Origin: Acidimicrobiaceae bacterium
Lineage (GTDB): Bacteria; Actinomycetota; Acidimicrobiia; Acidimicrobiales; RAAP-2
DNA: 18,504 nucleotides
Assembly: GCA_003131665.1 (NCBI GenBank)
Contig: PKWA01000125.1
Location: 33,452-51,955, forward strand
Reading direction: 5' to 3'
The notes under the pieces are model-generated. The model did no database searches. It was not told the origin of the DNA and worked only from the letters and a program-made list of their open reading frames with translations. How positions within the stretch are numbered: the first letter of the stretch is position 1; every line of letters begins with the position of its first letter. The translations under genes and the position numbers were made by a program. Below, one piece after another: positions 7,211 to 15,347 of the stretch.

Positions 7211-8325
7211 GAGCTCGCTCGAACTTCCAGAATCACCGCGGCGATGGCCTGGGCCGCACCGGGGTGGGCCAGCGTACGCGCACCGAGCGACATCGAGCGC
7301 AGCGTGGCGGGCTCGGCCACTCGCTCCAAGAGCTCTTCTAAGGCGGCGCCGGTGCACTCGTCGTCACGCAGCAACACCGCGCCCCCGGCGCGGACCACGG
7401 CGTCGGCGTTCTTCGCCTGGTGATCGCCCGGCGCGTTGGGCAGTGGCACCAAGATCGAGGGAATGGCGAGCGCCGTGAGTTCCGCGACGGTGCCGGCACC
7501 AGCGCGGCAGATGGCGACGTCACTCACGCTCCAGAGTTCGACCATGTCGGCGAAGGCGATCACTCGATAGTCAAGTCCGCTGGTGGCGAGAGTTCGCGAT
7601 CGAGTGCCGTCGTAGTCTCGCTGGCCGGTGACGTGCAGAAGTGCTCGATCTCGGCGCGACACCCACCTGGTCGCGAGATCGCTCACGGCCTCATTCACGC
7701 GCGACGAGCCCAGCGAACCGCTCATCACCACCACCACGACGCGCTCGGGGTCAATGGGTGGCGTGGCGGCACGCTTGGCCCTGAGACGAGCCTCGTTTGA
7801 ACGATCGACGTGTTCGATGGATGCGCGAAGCGGCGCGCCGGTCACCACGTCCTTCTCTCCACTCGAGCTAAAGGCGCAGCACCGCTTCGTGGCGTAGTGG
7901 GCAAAGAGTCGCTGAACCGCGCCGGGGGTCGCGTCGAACTCCACCAGTACCAGAGGAATGCGCCAACACCTCGCCGCAAAGGACACCGCGAAAGAGGCGT
8001 ACCCGCCCACCGACACCACCACCGAGGGGCGCCAGCGTTTCACCAACACCAACGCCATGAACAGCGCCGCGACCAAGCCCGACGCCGCGGCGAGGTTGCG
8101 CGCCACGTCAGCCACCCGAGGCGATCGCACCAGGCCGCGTCCCGGCAACAAGGTGAGCGCGACGTCGCCCCCGCCGAGCAGTCCGCGCTCTTGCCCGCGA
8201 CGACTACCCACGAAACGAAGTTCCTCGGATGTGACGCCCAGCTGGCGAAGGGCCTCTTCGATCGCCTGCATCGGAAAGACGTGTCCTCCGGTCCCGCCGC
8301 CCGTGATGATGACGGGACCGCGCAC
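7207..8325 (-). CDS. murG: UDP-GlcNAc:lipid I transferase MurG
   Basis: MurG is a GT-B glycosyltransferase on the inner membrane face that adds GlcNAc to lipid I, forming lipid II. The 372-residue protein shows the glycine loop TGGGTGGHVFP (8-18), VGGYAS (106-111), SGSLGSSRVN (202-211, usually GGSxGAxxxN) and the donor-binding segment RAGAGTVAELTAL with E282 plus PGDHQAKNA (299-307). The acceptor-side motif, usually HEQNxxPG, reads VEFDATPG at 128-135, keeping only the Glu and the PG. A hydrophobic patch (about 82-96) suits membrane association. It starts with GTG in TAGTG, sharing one base with the ftsW stop, and overlaps murC by GTGA. Confidence 0.95.
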   Translation of the reverse strand: MRGPVIITGGGTGGHVFPMQAIEEALRQLGVTSEELRFVGSRRGQERGLLGGGDVALTLLPGRGLVRSPRVADVARNLAAASGLVAALFMALVLVKRWRPSVVVSVGGYASFAVSFAARCWRIPLVLVEFDATPGAVQRLFAHYATKRCCAFSSSGEKDVVTGAPLRASIEHVDRSNEARLRAKRAATPPIDPERVVVVVMSGSLGSSRVNEAVSDLATRWVSRRDRALLHVTGQRDYDGTRSRTLATSGLDYRVIAFADMVELWSVSDVAICRAGAGTVAELTALAIPSILVPLPNAPGDHQAKNADAVVRAGGAVLLRDDECTGAALEELLERVAEPATLRSMSLGARTLAHPGAAQAIAAVILEVRASS

Positions 8326-9566
8326 TAGTAGTCCTGTCGGTAGCGGCGCGCGACGGGTTGACGTTCAATCGGACGGGCCGGGCGCGCGCGCTCGACGGTC
8401 TCGCGAAAGTTCGTGAGGCGGTACTCGCGGATCGTGAGGTCGCCGCTGCGACTTCGATCGTGGGCGATGTTATAGAGCAGTCCCACCGCGGCCAGTTCGG
8501 TGATCAGTGCCGTGCCGCCGTAGGAGAAGAACGGCAACGGCACCCCGGTGACGGCCCACCACCCCAGCACCGAAGAGATGTTGATCAACGCCTCGGCGCA
8601 GATCCACGTCGTGATGCCCACCGCCACCAGTTGATAGACCTGGTTCGAGCAGCGCTGAGCGATGCGCACCGACACCATCAAGAACGCCACGAACAGAGCA
8701 ATGACCGCCAACGCACCGATCAAGCCGAGCTCTTCGCCGACGATCGTAAAAATGAAGTCAGTGTGCGGGTTCGGCAGTAACCCCCACTTCTCGCGACTGT
8801 GGCCGAGTCCTAGACCCGTCACGCCCCCGGCGCCCAAGCCGATGCGCGACTGCAAGAGCTGATAGCCGCTCCCGAGCAGATTGGTGTTGGGGTGAAGAAA
8901 CGAGAAAAAACGCTTGGCGGAGTAGGGCTTCACCAGCACGTAGCCACCCACGGCGACGGCCGCCAACACCAGCACCCGCAGGAGCAGTCGAGAAGAGAGG
9001 CCGGCCACGGCCAACATCGAAAAGCAAATCATCATCACCACCGACGCGGTACCGATGTCGGGTTCGAGCACGATCAAGCCACAGCCCAACCACACGGGTG
9101 TCGTCCAGATCACCAGCTGTCGCCAATTGTTCAGCTCGTCATGGTGGTGTTGGACCAACCACGCGATGAAGATCACCGTGAAGAGTTTGAACAGCTCCGA
9201 AGGCTGCAAGTCAATCACGTGAAGATTGAGCCAACGTTTTCCGCCATTCGTGGTGACGCCGACGGCCTTTACCGCGAGCAACAGCACCAGACCTGCGACG
9301 ATGAGCAAGGGGGCACTGCGAACGAGGCGCTCGAGGCGTACGCGCGCCGCGCAGTAGAGCGCGAAGACACCCAAACAGAGGTACGCCCCGTCGTGGGCCA
9401 TGATCGAAAAGGCCGTGCCGTTCGCGGCCTGGCCCTCACTCGCGGAGGCGACGAAGATCGTGCCAAAGATGACGAGCACCGTGGTGACCACGAGCAACGC
9501 GCGCCCCGTGGCACTGCCGCGCGGCAGCGGCTGGACGAAACCTCGCAGAGGCTGACGCGCTGACAC
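8325..9566 (-). CDS. ftsW: SEDS peptidoglycan glycosyltransferase FtsW
   Basis: FtsW is the septal SEDS polymerase that works with the class B PBP encoded upstream. The 413-residue protein has about ten hydrophobic segments. Family motifs are NGGKRWL (107-113), QPSE (121-124), LEPDIGTA (167-174), LLPNPHTDFIFTIVGEELG (263-281) with the catalytic Asp expected at D270, and GVPLPFFSYGGT (341-352). The cytoplasmic tail after about residue 370 is Arg-rich and ends in RYRQDY. The start is GTG immediately after the mraY stop (TGAGTG). This is where murD usually lies, between mraY and ftsW, and it is absent. Confidence 0.97.
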   Translation of the reverse strand: MSARQPLRGFVQPLPRGSATGRALLVVTTVLVIFGTIFVASASEGQAANGTAFSIMAHDGAYLCLGVFALYCAARVRLERLVRSAPLLIVAGLVLLLAVKAVGVTTNGGKRWLNLHVIDLQPSELFKLFTVIFIAWLVQHHHDELNNWRQLVIWTTPVWLGCGLIVLEPDIGTASVVMMICFSMLAVAGLSSRLLLRVLVLAAVAVGGYVLVKPYSAKRFFSFLHPNTNLLGSGYQLLQSRIGLGAGGVTGLGLGHSREKWGLLPNPHTDFIFTIVGEELGLIGALAVIALFVAFLMVSVRIAQRCSNQVYQLVAVGITTWICAEALINISSVLGWWAVTGVPLPFFSYGGTALITELAAVGLLYNIAHDRSRSGDLTIREYRLTNFRETVERARPARPIERQPVARRYRQDY

Positions 9567-10601
9567 TCAGACCACCTTGGCGATCTTGAGAAAGTCGCCG
9601 TAGAAGATGCCCAGGCCGAGCATCGCCACGAGCCCGGCGAGTATCCAGAATCGAATGAGGACCGTGGTCTCGGGCCAACCGCGAAGTTCGAAGTGGTGGT
9701 GAAAGGGCGCCATGCGAAAGATCCGACGGCCGAAGATTCGAAAACTGACCACTTGGAGAATCACCGAGGCGGTCTCGGCGACGAAGAGTCCGCCAATGAT
9801 CACGAGCAGCAGGTCCAGGTTCATTAACAGACAGAGCGCACCCAGGCCCGTGCCGACCGCCAAGGAGCCGGTGTCACCCATGATGATTCGAGCGGGTGCC
9901 GCGTTCCACCAGAGAAAGCCGAGGCACGCCCCGACCAGTCCTACCGCGACGAGTCCGAGGTCGAGCGCCGCGTGCAGTTGGTAGATCCCGAAGTGACGAA
10001 ACTGCCAGTAGCCAATGATCGACAACACCCCAAAGCAAAACGTGGCCGAACCGGCCGCCAAGCCGTCGAGCCCATCGGTCAGATTCACCGCGTTGGACGT
10101 GGCGATGATGACAAAGACCGCCAGTAGGAACCAGCCCGTCGCCGTCAAGTTCCACCCGGGCAGCGAAAACCGAGTGAAGGAGAGATCGGTCGAGGTGTGC
10201 ACCCACGAAAGAGCCAGCAACGCAAAGACGCCCGCGATCACCAGTTGACCGATCAGCTTGCCCAGCTTGTTCAGACCTAAGTTGCGGGCGTTACGAATGG
10301 CCAAGTAGTCGTCCATGAAACCTAAGAGCCCCGAAGCGACCATGACCAGCACCGCCAAGACGCCCGCGCGCGTGAAGCCAATCGACGTACCGACGTGGCC
10401 CATGAGGTAACCGAGCACGCCAGCCAGCACGATGATCACCCCGCCCATCGTGGGTGTGCCCGCTTTGTGATGATGGGTCGAGGGACCGTCTTCACGGATC
10501 TGCTGGCCGAGGGAGCGCGCCCGCAAGAACCTCATCCACAGTGGCGTGAGCAGTAACGAGCAGAGGAATCCGACCCCGCCCGACTCCATCAGACTCAACA
10601 T
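9567..10601 (-). CDS. mraY: Phospho-MurNAc-pentapeptide transferase MraY
   Basis: MraY transfers phospho-MurNAc-pentapeptide from UDP to undecaprenyl phosphate, making lipid I. The 344-residue polytopic protein contains all signature loops: HHHKAGTPTMGG (43-54), the acidic pair DDY (97-99), SNAVNLTDGLDGLA (169-182), GDTGSLA (242-248) and MAPFHHHFELRGWPE (297-311). The ATG at 10601 follows GAGGT, which overlaps the murE stop region, leaving a 7-nt gap. murF, usually directly upstream, is absent. No abnormal residues were seen. Confidence 0.98.
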   Translation of the reverse strand: MLSLMESGGVGFLCSLLLTPLWMRFLRARSLGQQIREDGPSTHHHKAGTPTMGGVIIVLAGVLGYLMGHVGTSIGFTRAGVLAVLVMVASGLLGFMDDYLAIRNARNLGLNKLGKLIGQLVIAGVFALLALSWVHTSTDLSFTRFSLPGWNLTATGWFLLAVFVIIATSNAVNLTDGLDGLAAGSATFCFGVLSIIGYWQFRHFGIYQLHAALDLGLVAVGLVGACLGFLWWNAAPARIIMGDTGSLAVGTGLGALCLLMNLDLLLVIIGGLFVAETASVILQVVSFRIFGRRIFRMAPFHHHFELRGWPETTVLIRFWILAGLVAMLGLGIFYGDFLKIAKVV

Positions 10602-10608
10602 GGCGACC

Positions 10609-12009
10609 TCACTTCAACAGCTCTTGAACTACGACACGGTCATCGAAGGGAAGCACGAGGTCGCCCACCGTCTGGGTCGACTCGTGGCCCTTGCCGGCGA
10701 TGACCACCACGTCGCCCGTCTCGGCGCCGGCGAGTGCCTGCGCGATGGCCGAACGACGGTCGACGTCACGAACGACCTGGGCGCTTGGCGCCACGCCCAC
10801 CATCACGGCATCAATGATGGCATCTGGCGCTTCGGTGCGGGGGTTATCCGACGTGACGACGGTGAGATCCGACAAGGTCGACACGACACGGCCCATTTCG
10901 GGCCGCTTGGCCCGATCGCGATCGCCTCCGGCCCCATAGACGGTGATCATTCGCCCGCCGGTCTGAAGGAGTCGCACGTCGCTCAAGAGTCGCTGCAAAC
11001 CCTCGGGCGTGTGCGCGTAGTCGACGATGACGGTCACGCCGTTGCCGTAGAGCACGTCGAACCGGCCGGGAATTGACGCGACTTCACCCATGGAAGCCGC
11101 CACCTGCTCATCGCTGGCGCCCAACGTACTCATGATGGCCATCGCGAGCAAGGCGTTATCGACGTTGTAGTCCCCGACCAGCGACGAGTTGACCAAGTGG
11201 CCGCGCCAAAAAAAGGTCGACCCCTGCAGTGTGGTCTCGACGTCCTTCGCGTCACCGCGTGAGACTCGCGTCACCGGCAGCGCGGTCATCTCGGCCAGGC
11301 GCTGGCCGTAGGGGTCGTCGATCCAGATCACGGCGCGCTTCGCGTATTCGATCGTAAAGAGGGAGGCCTTGGCCAGAAAATACTGTTCCATCGTCCCGTG
11401 ATAGTCGAGATGTTCGTGACTGAGATTGGTAAAGGCGGCGACACAAAACCGCAGGCCTTCGATGCGGCGCTGATCGAGCGCGTGACTCGAGACCTCGATG
11501 GCCACGAGTGAGTCGGGCGTCGTGGAGTTGAAGTGACCCACGAGGGTGGCGAGCGTGCGATAGAGCTCGGGCGCCGCGGGCGTCGTTCGCTGGTTCGTCA
11601 AAGTGCCGATACTGGCCGCGTTCCACGAGAGCGCCCGGGCCAACGAACTCACCAGTGTCGTCACACTCGTTTTGCCGTTGGTACCGGTCACCGCGACTAA
11701 CTTGGCCCTGGTTTCTGGGTGAGCGACGATGGCGGCGCTGGCGTGCGCGAGTAGCGCACGCAGTTGCGAGGTCGGCACCACCACGACGGGTACCGTGGCG
11801 TTGATTGGCCGATCGGACACGACAGCCAGCGCTCCACGGCCGATCGCGTCCTTGACGAACGCGGCCCCGTGCTGGCGCGTACCGGGCATCGCGAAGAAGA
11901 GCGTGCCGGACTCGCACTCACGCGAGTCGATCTCGACGCGCGAGACTTCCAGGCTGCTCGTCGAGACGTCAAGGGAAAGATCGTCCAGGATGTCGCCCAG
12001 CTGCATCAC
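10609..12009 (-). CDS. murE: UDP-MurNAc-tripeptide synthetase MurE
   Basis: MurE adds the third stem residue to UDP-MurNAc-L-Ala-D-Glu. The 466-residue protein has the N-terminal UDP-binding domain (DSRECESGTLFFA, 28-40), ATP loop TGTNGKTS (108-115), the segment FTNLSHEHLDYHGTMEQYF (193-211) with the likely carbamylated lysine K214, DYAHTPEGL (330-338), and GKGHE (439-443). DNPRTE at 388-393 is the form associated with meso-diaminopimelate specificity, so an mDAP-type wall is predicted. The start region reads GTGATG: the GTG at 12009 overlaps the ftsI stop as GTGA, and the ATG at 12006 is equally possible. No murF-like domain is fused. Confidence 0.97.
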   Translation of the reverse strand: MMQLGDILDDLSLDVSTSSLEVSRVEIDSRECESGTLFFAMPGTRQHGAAFVKDAIGRGALAVVSDRPINATVPVVVVPTSQLRALLAHASAAIVAHPETRAKLVAVTGTNGKTSVTTLVSSLARALSWNAASIGTLTNQRTTPAAPELYRTLATLVGHFNSTTPDSLVAIEVSSHALDQRRIEGLRFCVAAFTNLSHEHLDYHGTMEQYFLAKASLFTIEYAKRAVIWIDDPYGQRLAEMTALPVTRVSRGDAKDVETTLQGSTFFWRGHLVNSSLVGDYNVDNALLAMAIMSTLGASDEQVAASMGEVASIPGRFDVLYGNGVTVIVDYAHTPEGLQRLLSDVRLLQTGGRMITVYGAGGDRDRAKRPEMGRVVSTLSDLTVVTSDNPRTEAPDAIIDAVMVGVAPSAQVVRDVDRRSAIAQALAGAETGDVVVIAGKGHESTQTVGDLVLPFDDRVVVQELLK

Positions 12010-13844
12010 GTCACGTCCGAGGAGATACTGGCGCCCGCGCCCGTGAGGGGTTTTTGTTCAACGCCAGTGGAGGGAATGCCGTAGTGATGCAAGGCGTAGG
12101 ACATGACCTCTTGGAAGACCGGCGCCGCCACGGTGCCGCCGAAGATGTCCGACTCGGGACGCTCGATGACCACGATCATCGAAAGTACGGGATTGTTCGC
12201 GGGCGCGAATCCGACGAACGTGGCGTTGTAGTTGCCCGTGAGTAGTGAGTCGCGTCCGGGGTAGGGCATCGTCGCCGTGCCGGTCTTGCCCGCGACGCTG
12301 TAGCCCGGAATGATGGCGTTGGTCCCGGTACCGTCCAACACCACTTGTTCGAGCATCTTGACCATCGTGGCGTCCACGCTCTTTGAGAGCACGACGCGCT
12401 GGACACTCGACGCGGTGGCCTTCAGCGCTCCGTCGGCGTAGACGTAGCCGCGAACGAGCTTCGGTTCAATAAAAACGCCGCCGTTCGCGATGGCGTTGTA
12501 GGCGTCTAACACCTGGATCGCGGGCACGGCGTCAACTTGGCCGATGGGCAACGCCACTTGGTCGCTGGTGTACCAGTCGGTGGCGTTCACGAGCAGGCCC
12601 GAGGTCTCACCGGGATAGTCCAGCGAGGTGGTCTGGCCAAAGCCCATCCGCTCCACCTGGGCCAAGAGCCCCGCTTCACCCACGCGCGTACCCACCTCGT
12701 AAGTGCCGATGTTCGACGACTGGGCCAGCACCTCGGTCGCGGTGAGATGTTCCAGGCCGTGGCTTTCCGCGTCGTGAAAGAGTCGCCCACCCACCACCAC
12801 TGAATTGGGAACCGAGAACACGGTGTTGGGCGTGATGAGACCGGCCTGCAAGGCCGCCGAGAACGTGACGACCTTAAAGACGGAGCCCGGTTCGTACGCT
12901 TGGGAGAACGCCAGGTTGTTGATCGTCTGCTGGACGCCCGCGACACCCACATTCTTACCCCACGTCGAAATCGGTCCGAGGACGCCCGCGGTGGTTTTGG
13001 TATTGACGAGCGACGCGTCGGCGAGAATCTCGCCAGTCTTTACGTCCATCACCACCGCCAAGCCCGTCAGTCCGTCGGAGGCCGAAAGCTCCCGGGCCAA
13101 GTCGCGCTCGGTGACGTACTGCAATGAGGAGTCGAGCGTCAGTTCTAGCCCGACGCCCGGTTTGGCTTTGCGTATCACCGTGGAGTGCGAAGCGGGCAGA
13201 TTCACGCCCGAGGACGAGACAAACTCTCGCGTGATACCCGTCTGGCCGGCTAGTACTTTTTGATACTCGTACTCCAGGCCCGCCGATCCCGCGCCGGCCG
13301 CGTTGACCCCACCCAGCAGTGACGTCGCGAGCGTGCCATCAGGATACGTGCGAACCGAGGAGTTCTGCACGACGATGCCGGGGAACAACAGGGATGACAC
13401 TTTGCGTCCATCGGTGAGATCGAGCTCGTTGTTCACGATGACGTAGCCGCTGTGCTCGGAGAGCAGCGAGGTCAACTTCGCCACGGGCACGTGAACCAGC
13501 GGGGACATGGCCCGCGCCTGACTCGCGGCGTTGGTGATCTGAAAGTCGTCGGCGATGACAATCGAGGTGGGACGCGACACCGCCAGCGTCTCACCGTGAC
13601 GGTCGTAGATTCCGCCCCGAAGGGCGGTCGTTGTTAAGTCCTCTCGGACCTGAGCGATGGAGAGTTTGGCGTAGTGCGTGTGGTCAACCACCTGCAAGAA
13701 GAAAAGTCGAACGCCGAGCGCGCTAAAGGCCACCGCCAAGACCGCGCGCAGGAGAAGCAAGCGGCGCGATCCCCGAGGCTTCGGCGGGGGCGCGTTGTGG
13801 GCGACTCGGGTTCGACTGTGGGTCGAGGTCTGATGCGCACTCAC
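12006..13844 (-). CDS. ftsI: Septal class B penicillin-binding protein (FtsI/PBP3)
   Basis: This monofunctional transpeptidase crosslinks septal peptidoglycan beside FtsW. The 612 residues comprise a basic cytoplasmic tail (1-28), a single membrane anchor (about 29-51), an N-terminal pedestal (RGGIYDRHGETLAVS, 76-90) and a transpeptidase domain (about 258-585). The active-site triads are complete: S321-V-F-K324 with catalytic S321, S376-S-N378, and K520-T-G in AGKTGTATMPYPG. The Ala-Pro-rich tail after 590 carries no PASTA domain. The start is GTG in GTGA overlap with the ftsL stop. Its position after ftsL and before murE is standard and separates it from elongation-type PBP2 genes. Confidence 0.96.
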   Translation of the reverse strand: MSAHQTSTHSRTRVAHNAPPPKPRGSRRLLLLRAVLAVAFSALGVRLFFLQVVDHTHYAKLSIAQVREDLTTTALRGGIYDRHGETLAVSRPTSIVIADDFQITNAASQARAMSPLVHVPVAKLTSLLSEHSGYVIVNNELDLTDGRKVSSLLFPGIVVQNSSVRTYPDGTLATSLLGGVNAAGAGSAGLEYEYQKVLAGQTGITREFVSSSGVNLPASHSTVIRKAKPGVGLELTLDSSLQYVTERDLARELSASDGLTGLAVVMDVKTGEILADASLVNTKTTAGVLGPISTWGKNVGVAGVQQTINNLAFSQAYEPGSVFKVVTFSAALQAGLITPNTVFSVPNSVVVGGRLFHDAESHGLEHLTATEVLAQSSNIGTYEVGTRVGEAGLLAQVERMGFGQTTSLDYPGETSGLLVNATDWYTSDQVALPIGQVDAVPAIQVLDAYNAIANGGVFIEPKLVRGYVYADGALKATASSVQRVVLSKSVDATMVKMLEQVVLDGTGTNAIIPGYSVAGKTGTATMPYPGRDSLLTGNYNATFVGFAPANNPVLSMIVVIERPESDIFGGTVAAPVFQEVMSYALHHYGIPSTGVEQKPLTGAGASISSDVT

Positions 13845-14293
13845 CGAAGGGTCCTTGATGTTGCCGGTGCGTAACCCAAGAACTTCGGTAGTGGCAGGGG
13901 CGCATCAAGAGACGTCGAGGGTACTTGGGTGACCGACGTGGGATCCACCAGGTGCAATGCCCCGGCCTGCGTCGCAATCTGACTGGGCGCAGACAGATTG
14001 GTGAGTGATCCCACTTGCACCGCAAACGTTGACTGCTCTTGTAACAACTGGCTCTGCAGCGAGTGAATCTCGATCTGACGATTGGCTTCGACCATGCTGC
14101 CCGCGAGCGAGAGCGAGAGGGCGAAGACCACGATCAACGCCGACTTTCGCGACGTCGACGTGCCACGCCAACGTTGTGCGGCCACATCGCGCCGAGGGGC
14201 CCGCGCGCGATGAGACGGTGTGCGCGTGGAAGGAGTCTCGCGCCGGAGCGGTTTGCGGGTGTCGACGCGACGGGGAAAACTAATGACGCTCAC
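13841..14293 (-). CDS. ftsL: Divisome protein FtsL
   Basis: FtsL is a small bitopic protein that forms a coiled coil with FtsB and activates FtsWI. The GTG at 14293 shares GTGA with the rsmH stop and gives 150 residues; the longer open frame upstream lies inside rsmH. Residues 1-50 are basic and probably disordered in the cytoplasm. The transmembrane helix is about 51-70. A heptad region rich in L and Q follows (72-98). Then comes the FtsL-typical pattern LSAPSQIATQAGALHLVDPTS (100-120), equivalent to the 'sP.ri...A..lGmv.P' consensus. Identification rests on this pattern, topology and position between rsmH and ftsI. Confidence 0.88.
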   Translation of the reverse strand: MSVISFPRRVDTRKPLRRETPSTRTPSHRARAPRRDVAAQRWRGTSTSRKSALIVVFALSLSLAGSMVEANRQIEIHSLQSQLLQEQSTFAVQVGSLTNLSAPSQIATQAGALHLVDPTSVTQVPSTSLDAPLPLPKFLGYAPATSRTLR

Positions 14294-15231
14294 GGCGCCA
14301 CCTTTCGAGCGACCCGCAACCGAGCCGCGCGAGCGCGTGGATTGAGGGTGACTTCGTGCGTGCTGGCCAGTTGGGCGCTGGCCCGAAAGACCTTGACTCG
14401 CGCGACGGCGCCGCACACGCAGCCCAGTTCGGGCGAGCAACGGCACCCGCCGCTCTGTTGATCCGCCAGAAAGCCTTTCACGACCCGGTCCTCGCCCGAG
14501 TGGTACGAGATGACCGCGACAACTCCGCCGACGCTCAGCGCGTCCAGCGCCGCCGCGAGACCCCGCGTCAACTGGTCCTCTTCGTCGTTCACGGCTATTC
14601 GCAGGGTCTGAAAGACCCGGGTCGCCACATGGCCGCGGCGGCGCGCGGCCATGGGCACCGCGCGCTCTACCGCTTCGGTCAACTCGTTGGTGGTGATCGG
14701 CTGACGCTCAATGACTGACTTGGCGATTCCCCCGGCAAAACGAGTCTCTCCGTTCTTTCTCAACATTCGCGCCAACTCGTGCTGGTCCACGCGGGCGAGA
14801 AACTGCGCGGCCGCCTCACCCTTGGTGGGATCCATGCGCATGTCCAATGGCGCGTCGGCGCGAAATGAAAAGCCGCGACTCGACTCGTCGAGCTGATGAG
14901 AGGAGACCCCCAAATCCATCAACACACCCACGACCTCATCGCCATCGAGGAAGTCACTGTTCTCGCGAACGACGGCAAGTAAGTCAGCGAACGTGGCGTC
15001 GACGACTCGGACACGATCGCCAAAGACGCCCAGGCGTTCGAACGCCGCGGTGCGGGCCTCGGGATCGCGGTCGATGCCGAGCACCCGTAGCTGAGCGGCC
15101 GACTCGAGGATCGCTTCGGCGTGTCCCCCGCCACCCAACGTGGCGTCAACGATCACCCCAGCCGGCAGGCTGGAAAACAACTCGACGATCTCCTTCGCGA
15201 GTACTGGTTCGTGAAAACGGTCCTGGGCCAT
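14290..15231 (-). CDS. rsmH: 16S rRNA m4C1402 methyltransferase RsmH (MraW)
   Basis: RsmH methylates N4 of C1402 in the 16S rRNA decoding site using SAM. With the ATG at 15231 (AAAGG 6 nt upstream) it has 313 residues, the usual family length. Motif I is DATLGGGGHA (29-38), followed by GIDRDPEA (52-59), LMDLGVSSHQLD (104-115), DMRMDP (130-135), TRVFQTLRIAVNDE (204-217) and YHSGEDRVVK (243-252; usually YHSLEDR). A Cys cluster C263, C265, C271, C273 is present. The frame is open to a GTG at 15348 whose codon overlaps the mraZ stop as TAGTG, giving a 39-residue extension that does not look conserved. Which start is used matters because the start region lies inside a long hairpin. Confidence 0.95.
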   Translation of the reverse strand: MAQDRFHEPVLAKEIVELFSSLPAGVIVDATLGGGGHAEAILESAAQLRVLGIDRDPEARTAAFERLGVFGDRVRVVDATFADLLAVVRENSDFLDGDEVVGVLMDLGVSSHQLDESSRGFSFRADAPLDMRMDPTKGEAAAQFLARVDQHELARMLRKNGETRFAGGIAKSVIERQPITTNELTEAVERAVPMAARRRGHVATRVFQTLRIAVNDEEDQLTRGLAAALDALSVGGVVAVISYHSGEDRVVKGFLADQQSGGCRCSPELGCVCGAVARVKVFRASAQLASTHEVTLNPRARAARLRVARKVAP

Positions 15232-15314
15232 CCGCAGCCTTTCAATCGTGACAACGGGCGAGAGGGCGGAGGAGGTGTCTCGCCTCGCTGTCACGATTGC
15301 CAGGCTGCGCGTGG
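15228..15314 (-). promoter_or_regulatory. Long hairpin enclosing the rsmH ribosome-binding site
   Basis: An imperfect inverted repeat pairs 15228-15253 with 15289-15314 (22 of 26 positions), including a perfect 11-bp arm (15243-15253 with 15289-15299) and an 8-bp arm (15233-15240 with 15302-15309). Inside it a second stem pairs 15257-15263 with 15278-15284. In the transcript this sums to about 32 pairs with two 2x2 internal loops, one A bulge and a 14-nt loop. The 3' arm contains the AGG of the rsmH Shine-Dalgarno, its spacer and part of the start codon. No U-tract follows, so it is not a classical terminator. Regulation is inferred. Confidence 0.7.
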
Positions 15315-15347
15315 TCCGCGGCCGGTACTGCTGGAATGCTCCCTTCA

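Noticed and set aside
7211..7357. Longer MurC start at 7357
   Set aside because: The extra 49 residues are Arg-rich, lie wholly inside murG, and precede the normal N-terminus; the GTGA overlap at 7210 explains the start.
15228..15314. Reading the rsmH hairpin as an intrinsic terminator or a transposon end
   Set aside because: No T-run follows on either strand, it overlaps a start codon, and there is no target duplication or transposase nearby.
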